A stretch of 35,968 nucleotides of DNA from Candidatus Sumerlaeia bacterium (GTDB taxonomy: Bacteria > Sumerlaeota > Sumerlaeia > JADFCW01). The stretch spans positions 1-35,968 of the forward strand of contig JAOAGV010000040.1 in NCBI GenBank assembly GCA_026415575.1, read 5' to 3'. Position 1 is the stretch's first letter, and each line of letters opens with the position of its first letter. Below, in pieces: positions 31,850 through 35,968 of this stretch. The notes below the pieces were generated by a model. That model saw only the letters and a list, made by a program, of their open reading frames with translations, ran no database searches and was not told the DNA's origin. A program made the position numbers and the translations under genes.

Positions 31850-32212
31850 ATGGCAAAGACACTTGCAGAACAAATCGTGGAACTCCAACGGGCGGCCGAG
31901 GTGTTGCCCATAGTTCAAAAGGAGATACAAAAGATTGCCGAAAGTGTGGGCCGGTTGAAGCAATTGCTGGGTGGAGAACCCACATCAAGACGCAAAGCCG
32001 CGCCCAAAGTGGCAGCCAAAACCAAACGCGAGCGCCGCGCGCGGAAATTCGTTACTCTAAAGGACAAAGTGTTTGGTGCGCTCGAGAAAGGTCCCCAATC
32101 TGTCGAGCAATTGACAAAAGTAGATGGTCGCGCGGTTGCCCGAACACTGGATAAGTGGGTCGCATTGGGTATTCTTGAGAAAAACGGCAAAGGGCTTTAC
32201 TCAAAGGCATAA
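31850..32212 (+). CDS. Small protein with N-terminal coiled coil and C-terminal winged-helix-like domain
   Basis: 120 residues. Residues 1-40 form an amphipathic helix suited to a coiled coil. A Lys/Arg/Ala-rich linker (about 42-66) follows, then a 50-residue domain with Leu-x-x-Lys-Val-Phe-Gly-Ala-Leu-Glu-Lys-Gly-Pro, Asp-Gly-Arg-Ala-Val-Ala-Arg-Thr-Leu-Asp-Lys-Trp and Gly-Ile-Leu-Glu-Lys-Asn-Gly-Lys-Gly-Leu-Tyr. That looks like a winged helix-turn-helix with a beta wing. It is likely a DNA-binding or nucleoid-associated protein. ATG 31850 has AAGGGAG seven bases upstream. It lies in an AT-richer island, a possible sign of transfer. No named family was recognised. Confidence 0.75.
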   Translation: MAKTLAEQIVELQRAAEVLPIVQKEIQKIAESVGRLKQLLGGEPTSRRKAAPKVAAKTKRERRARKFVTLKDKVFGALEKGPQSVEQLTKVDGRAVARTLDKWVALGILEKNGKGLYSKA

Positions 32213-32465
32213 GGCAGTGTCCATCTGGCGTTAATCTTCACTTATTGCGTGGTTGCATGGCCGGCCACCTGCCAAGTATGACGGCAAATGCGATGTTCAA
32301 ACCGCGCCGCCGACGGTCCACAACATGATCAAGACCTTATACAAATGCCGGTTGAGTGGACACATGCCGCGTCCACATGGAAGCCTTTACGTGCATCTAT
32401 CCCGCGAAAGTCTTCCGCGTCTCAAATAGCGTTTTTTAGTCCAGCGATGTTTCGCCGCTCCAGCC

Positions 32466-33818
32466 ATGGCCATCCAAAGTAGATCAACTGTCTTCCGCGC
32501 CGGCCGGATATGGCAACCCTACGGCGAATTGCTTCCGGATGGTGCCGTACTCTGCCGCGAAGGTCGGATCGCAGCAGTCGGACGTTGGGCGGACTTAGGG
32601 TCCAGCGGAGACGAGGTCGTGGACCTCGGCGGGGTGTTGTTGCTGCCGGGATTGGTCAATGCGCATACGCATCTGCGGCTGACGCATCTTTGCGGGAAAC
32701 TCCGACCGACAAAGAATTTCGTCGGCTGGTTGGCGAGAGTCGCTCTGCGAAGCCGACTGTCAAGCCGTGCAGCTTTGCAAAGGGCCATTGCCGACGGTGC
32801 GCGACAACTGCTTGCGGGCGGCGTCACCGCCGCCGTGGATATTGACATCGAGGCGCTGGCCGCGGAAACCTTGCGCGAATCGCCGCTCCGTCTGGTTTTT
32901 GCCCACGAATGTATCTCACTCGATCCGAACAGGGCGGCACAGACGGCCTTGCGGATGATGAAGCTGTTGGAGAGCCAAGAAGAGGTTCCGCTGCGGCGAC
33001 GCCACGGTCTTGCGCCCCACGCACCTTACTCGGTGAGCCGCGAACTTTGGCAAGCGCTGGCAAAAAGAATCGCGGGAAAAAAAGCACAGGAAAAGCGCCC
33101 CCCAAGCCCAAACAATAAACCAGATGGCGCAGACACGGCAGCCGCTTCCACCGCATCCACCACATTCACCGCGCCGATGCCGCTCTTCCTTACCCTTCAT
33201 CTTGCCGAAAGCGCCGACGAGGACGAGATGTTTCGCACCGGACGCGGCCGGATGGTGCGATGGCTGCGGCTGTTTCGCGTTCTCCCGCGCAACTGGCAGG
33301 CTCCGCGATGCTCTCCTGTAGCGTTTCTGGAACAGACCGGAATTCTCAACACTGCCGGCATTGCCGCACATTGCGGCTGCGCCGACGCTGCCGATGCCGC
33401 CATTCTGGCCCGTCGCGGATGGACTGTGGCGTTCTGTCCGGGAACGCACGAGTTTTTCCGCCGCGCGCCGTATCCGCTTGCAGTATTGCGCAGCGCCGGG
33501 GTTCCGGTTTGCGTGGCCACCGACAGCGCAGCCAGCAACACCGGTCTCAAGATGATGGACGAGATGCGCCGACTGGCGGGGATGTTCCCGACGCTGACGG
33601 TGCGCGAGATCCTCGAGATGGCCACAACGATTCCTGCCCATGCCATGGGCTGGTCCGCCGACATCGGCAAGATCGCCCCCGGCTACTGCGCCGATTTCTC
33701 GGCATGGACGCCGTGTCCGGAAGCGTCGCAACTGGACCGCTCGTGGTTCGCGGACCCGCCGCCCCAGTGCGCAGCAACCATTATCGGCGGCGAGGTGGTC
33801 TGGAAGAAATCCGGATAA
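32466..33818 (+). CDS. Metal-dependent amidohydrolase, aminohydrolase/deaminase type
   Basis: 450 residues, cytoplasmic. A cytosine/adenosine-deaminase-like amidohydrolase: His67-x-His69 in Val-Asn-Ala-His-Thr-His, His185 (Ala-Pro-His-Ala-Pro-Tyr-Ser-Val), His245 and Glu248 (Leu-His-Leu-Ala-Glu-Ser), His302 (Ala-His-Cys) and Asp353 (Ala-Thr-Asp-Ser-Ala-Ala-Ser-Asn). Cys324-Pro and Glu366-Met-Arg match the subgroup that includes 6-aminodeoxyfutalosine deaminase and S-adenosylhomocysteine-type deaminases. A low-complexity insert of about 35 residues (204-238) sits between two barrel strands. Substrate is likely a nucleoside-type amine; the exact one is not readable. A nucleoside-type transporter follows after about 110 bp. 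Confidence 0.9.
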   Translation: MAIQSRSTVFRAGRIWQPYGELLPDGAVLCREGRIAAVGRWADLGSSGDEVVDLGGVLLLPGLVNAHTHLRLTHLCGKLRPTKNFVGWLARVALRSRLSSRAALQRAIADGARQLLAGGVTAAVDIDIEALAAETLRESPLRLVFAHECISLDPNRAAQTALRMMKLLESQEEVPLRRRHGLAPHAPYSVSRELWQALAKRIAGKKAQEKRPPSPNNKPDGADTAAASTASTTFTAPMPLFLTLHLAESADEDEMFRTGRGRMVRWLRLFRVLPRNWQAPRCSPVAFLEQTGILNTAGIAAHCGCADAADAAILARRGWTVAFCPGTHEFFRRAPYPLAVLRSAGVPVCVATDSAASNTGLKMMDEMRRLAGMFPTLTVREILEMATTIPAHAMGWSADIGKIAPGYCADFSAWTPCPEASQLDRSWFADPPPQCAATIIGGEVVWKKSG

Positions 33819-33926
33819 TTTTGCTTGCGGCGCAGAAATTGGCGCGACAGGATTCGCGCGAAACAGAAGCAACACCGTGAGCAGGCTTGCGCACGGATTA
33901 AGCCCTTCGCGTTCAGGAGGCGGACA

Positions 33927-35255
33927 ATGAAGATCGGTCTCTATGTGCGGCTGTGCATCATGATGTTCCTTCAGTATGCCATCTGGGGCGCTTGGATGCC
34001 GGTACTGTCGGCCTATCTCGGCGGCGTCGGTTTCAGCGGGAAGATGATCGGGTTGATCTATTGCCTTTTGCCGCTGGGCATTTTGCTCTCGCCTGTGACC
34101 GGCGGGCAGCTGGCCGACCGCTACATGCCGGCGCAATGGCTCTTGGCCGGGGCGCACTTGCTGGGCGCCGTGATTCTCTACATTGCAGCCGGCGTGGACT
34201 ATGCCGCGATGTTCAAGAGCAGTCCCAGTCAAGCGTTCTGGGTTCTAACCGCTCTGATGTTTGCCTTCTCCATTCTCTATGGCCCGACCCTGCCGCTGAC
34301 CAACGCGGTCTCGTTTCGCCACCTGAAAAATGTCGAAAAAGAATTCGGCGCCATCCGCGTCTGGGGAACACTCGGCTGGATCGCCGCCGGACTGGCCCTG
34401 ACATGGTGGCGTCAGGAGAGCGAGGCGCTGGCCGGCGCCGCCGCTGAGGCTGCCAAAGCCGGCACCGGTTGGTATGCCGCCCTGTCGCATGCCGTTGGCG
34501 GCTTTCTGGTCAAAATTCTTGGAAAGAGCGGTCCGACCGACAGTCTGTTTCTGGCCTCGGCCTTCTCGCTTTTGATGGGCGTGTTCTGCGCCCTCCTGCC
34601 TCATACCCCGCCCAAGCGCGAAGGCGTCGAGGCGCTGGCCTTTGTGAAAGCCTTTCGGATGCTGCGCGATCCGAACTTTGCCGCCTTCATGGTAATTTCG
34701 TTTATTGTGACCACCGAGCTGTGGTTCTACTACATTTTGACCGCGCCGTTCCTCGAAGTCATCGGCGTGCCGTCGGCCGACGTTCCCGGCTGGATGACCA
34801 CGGCGCAAATCGGTGAGATTTTCACGATGGTGATTCTCCTGCCGCTGCTTCTGCCCCGACTGGGCGTGCGCATGTGTCTGGTGCTGGGCGTGCTGGCGTG
34901 GCCGATCCGCTATGCCGTGTTTGTGATCGGCCAGCCGTGGGGACTGGTGGTCGGCTCGCTGCCTATTCACGGCTTTTGCTACGTATTTTTCTTTGTGGTC
35001 GGCCAGATCTACTCCGACCGCGTCTCGCCGCCCGATATTCGGGCCTCGGTCCAGAGCCTGTGGGCGGTGTTTGTCCTTGGCATCGGCAGCATCGTCGGAA
35101 GCTATCTGGCCGGCTGGGTGCGCGACTTGTTCACCACCGACGGCGTGGTGAACTATCGCGGCGTGTTTGCCGTGCCGTTGGTGGTCACTCTCCTGTGCGC
35201 GGTGGCGTTTCTGGTCTTCTTCCGCGAGCCGGAGAAAAAAGCTGACACTGCATAG
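33927..35255 (+). CDS. MFS transporter, nucleoside:H+ symporter type
   Basis: 442 residues, twelve hydrophobic segments. The N-terminus (Leu-Gln-Tyr-Ala-Ile-Trp-Gly-Ala-Trp-Met-Pro) and the loop Gly-Gln-Leu-Ala-Asp-Arg-Tyr between helices 2 and 3 match the NupG/Nuc_H_symport group. A loop of Ala/Gly residues (about 175-195) breaks the centre. ATG 33927 is set by CAGGAGG six bases upstream; the longer frame to 33825 adds an unlikely Arg-rich stretch. The neighbouring amidohydrolase makes a nucleoside or related base a plausible substrate (inference). Confidence 0.9.
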   Translation: MKIGLYVRLCIMMFLQYAIWGAWMPVLSAYLGGVGFSGKMIGLIYCLLPLGILLSPVTGGQLADRYMPAQWLLAGAHLLGAVILYIAAGVDYAAMFKSSPSQAFWVLTALMFAFSILYGPTLPLTNAVSFRHLKNVEKEFGAIRVWGTLGWIAAGLALTWWRQESEALAGAAAEAAKAGTGWYAALSHAVGGFLVKILGKSGPTDSLFLASAFSLLMGVFCALLPHTPPKREGVEALAFVKAFRMLRDPNFAAFMVISFIVTTELWFYYILTAPFLEVIGVPSADVPGWMTTAQIGEIFTMVILLPLLLPRLGVRMCLVLGVLAWPIRYAVFVIGQPWGLVVGSLPIHGFCYVFFFVVGQIYSDRVSPPDIRASVQSLWAVFVLGIGSIVGSYLAGWVRDLFTTDGVVNYRGVFAVPLVVTLLCAVAFLVFFREPEKKADTA

Positions 35256-35309
35256 ACGCGTACTCCATGAGACGGCACAAAGGCGGAGGGAGAAAGGTCA
35301 ACCAAGAGC

Positions 35310-35948
35310 ATGACTGAAAAAAACCATCGAGGGCGCCCCTTCGCCTTTACCCTCATTGAATTGCTTATTGTCGTGGCAATCATCGCCGTGCTGGCGGGCA
35401 TTGCCGTGCCCAATTTTCTCGAAGCTTCCGTGCGCGCCAAAATCGCCCGCGCTTCCTCCGCCCTCCGCTCGGCCGCGCTGGCCATCGAGGCCTACCGCCT
35501 CGATCAGAACGCCTATCCCACCATGTTCGAACCCGGGTTCACGGGTGGCGTCGCCCCCTTGCAGGGGGCCGACCTCAAGTGGTGGTATCTGCCCGACAGT
35601 CTTAGCACGCCGGTGGCCTATCTTTCGACCGCCCACCTGCTTTGCCCGTTCGGCGGCAATTGGGACAAGGCTGCCTTGTTCCCCAACAACATCTGGCGGC
35701 GCTATGGCTATGAAAACATTTCCGAGCTGATCGAAAAAGCGCACACCTTCCCGCTGCTTCAACGACGCTACCCGGCCGAGGCCGAAGAATGGAGCGGGGC
35801 GTGGCGCCTGCAATGCGTCGGGCCCGACCGGCTGTGGAATCCGTCCGTCCGCTATGACCCCACCAACGGCACGGTCTCCGGCGGCGACATCATCCGCTCG
35901 CAGAAATTCCCCACGTCGAATGCTACCGACCGCGACCCGTGGGCATGA
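35310..35948 (+). CDS. Pseudopilin-like protein with type IV/type II N-methylation signal
   Basis: 212 residues. The N-terminus has a short Arg-rich leader, then Ala-Phe-Thr-Leu-Ile-Glu-Leu-Leu-Ile-Val-Val-Ala-Ile-Ile-Ala with Glu at position 5 of the mature part, and Val-Pro-Asn-Phe-Leu-Glu-Ala after the helix. The residue before the cleavage site is Ala instead of the usual Gly, as is frequent in this style of protein from Planctomycetes-like genomes. The remainder, with Tyr-Arg-Leu-Asp-Gln-Asn-Ala-Tyr-Pro, is a globular head. It is a pseudopilin or a secreted protein using the prepilin pathway. ATG 35310 has no strong Shine-Dalgarno. No secretion-system genes are visible beyond it, as the window ends 20 bp later. 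Confidence 0.88.
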   Translation: MTEKNHRGRPFAFTLIELLIVVAIIAVLAGIAVPNFLEASVRAKIARASSALRSAALAIEAYRLDQNAYPTMFEPGFTGGVAPLQGADLKWWYLPDSLSTPVAYLSTAHLLCPFGGNWDKAALFPNNIWRRYGYENISELIEKAHTFPLLQRRYPAEAEEWSGAWRLQCVGPDRLWNPSVRYDPTNGTVSGGDIIRSQKFPTSNATDRDPWA

Positions 35949-35968
35949 ACATCGGCGCACTTCACACT

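Noticed and set aside
32916..34232. A 438-residue frame on the minus strand across the amidohydrolase and MFS genes
   Set aside because: It spans two well-supported plus-strand genes and shows no domain; an artefact of high G+C.

Overview
The window is a stretch of bacterial chromosome of fairly high G+C. It has no insertion sequences, phage structural genes, CRISPR arrays or tRNA/rRNA genes that I could recognise. The cell looks Gram-negative: there is a KDO-8-phosphate synthase for lipopolysaccharide, several lipoprotein and secretion signals, and a Tat-type enzyme. Three features suggest a little-cultured phylum near the Planctomycetes, such as Sumerlaeota or Hydrogenedentota: the prepilin-like N-terminus with an Ala-Phe-Thr-Leu-Ile-Glu-Leu-Leu core, the beta-helix C-terminus and the many secreted proteins of unknown function. 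That placement is an inference from sequence style, not a demonstrated taxonomy.

Layout. Positions 1-8,470 are mostly minus strand: the end of a beta-helix protein, a Tat-exported sugar-isomerase-like protein, a membrane PAS sensor with a Cys-rich C-terminal module, a B12-type radical SAM enzyme followed by a small exported helical protein, and two lipoproteins, one with a long Pro/Thr-rich linker. Positions 8,654-14,453 are plus strand: folC, a small zinc-ribbon protein, a large exported Gly/Ser/Arg-rich protein, a 90-residue conserved hypothetical and a membrane TPR protein with a jelly-roll C-terminus. Positions 14,383-16,649 are minus strand: an exported SagB-like flavoprotein, kdsA and smpB. 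Positions 17,069-21,617 carry two small membrane proteins (+), a PAS-PAS-PAS-GAF-GGDEF diguanylate cyclase (-), a tandem DUF507 pair (+) and a HEAT-repeat protein (+). Positions 21,765-24,676 are a compact minus-strand operon: nth, two peptide/nickel-type ABC permeases and a small membrane protein.

Positions 24,906-28,016 hold one very large exported repeat protein with trimeric-adhesin-like and tail-fibre-like motifs, followed by a convergent CoA-binding protein. Positions 29,058-35,948 are plus strand: a response regulator with an HD-GYP domain, an exported protein whose apparent signal-peptide codons contain an in-frame TAG, a small winged-helix-like protein in an AT-rich island, an amidohydrolase, a nucleoside-type MFS transporter and a pseudopilin-like protein.

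How the genes fit together. Core functions (folate polyglutamylation, KDO synthesis, trans-translation, base-excision repair) are mixed with cell-surface and signalling genes. One cyclic-di-GMP synthase and one HD-GYP phosphodiesterase-type protein lie about 9 kb apart, next to exported surface proteins. A dispersed hairpin repeat occupies two convergent gene junctions. The points most worth checking are the PAS sensor ending in a four-cysteine module instead of a kinase, the Nth with histidine at one iron-sulphur ligand position, the TAG-interrupted signal peptide, the dispersed hairpin, the tandem DUF507 genes and the 1,036-residue surface protein.
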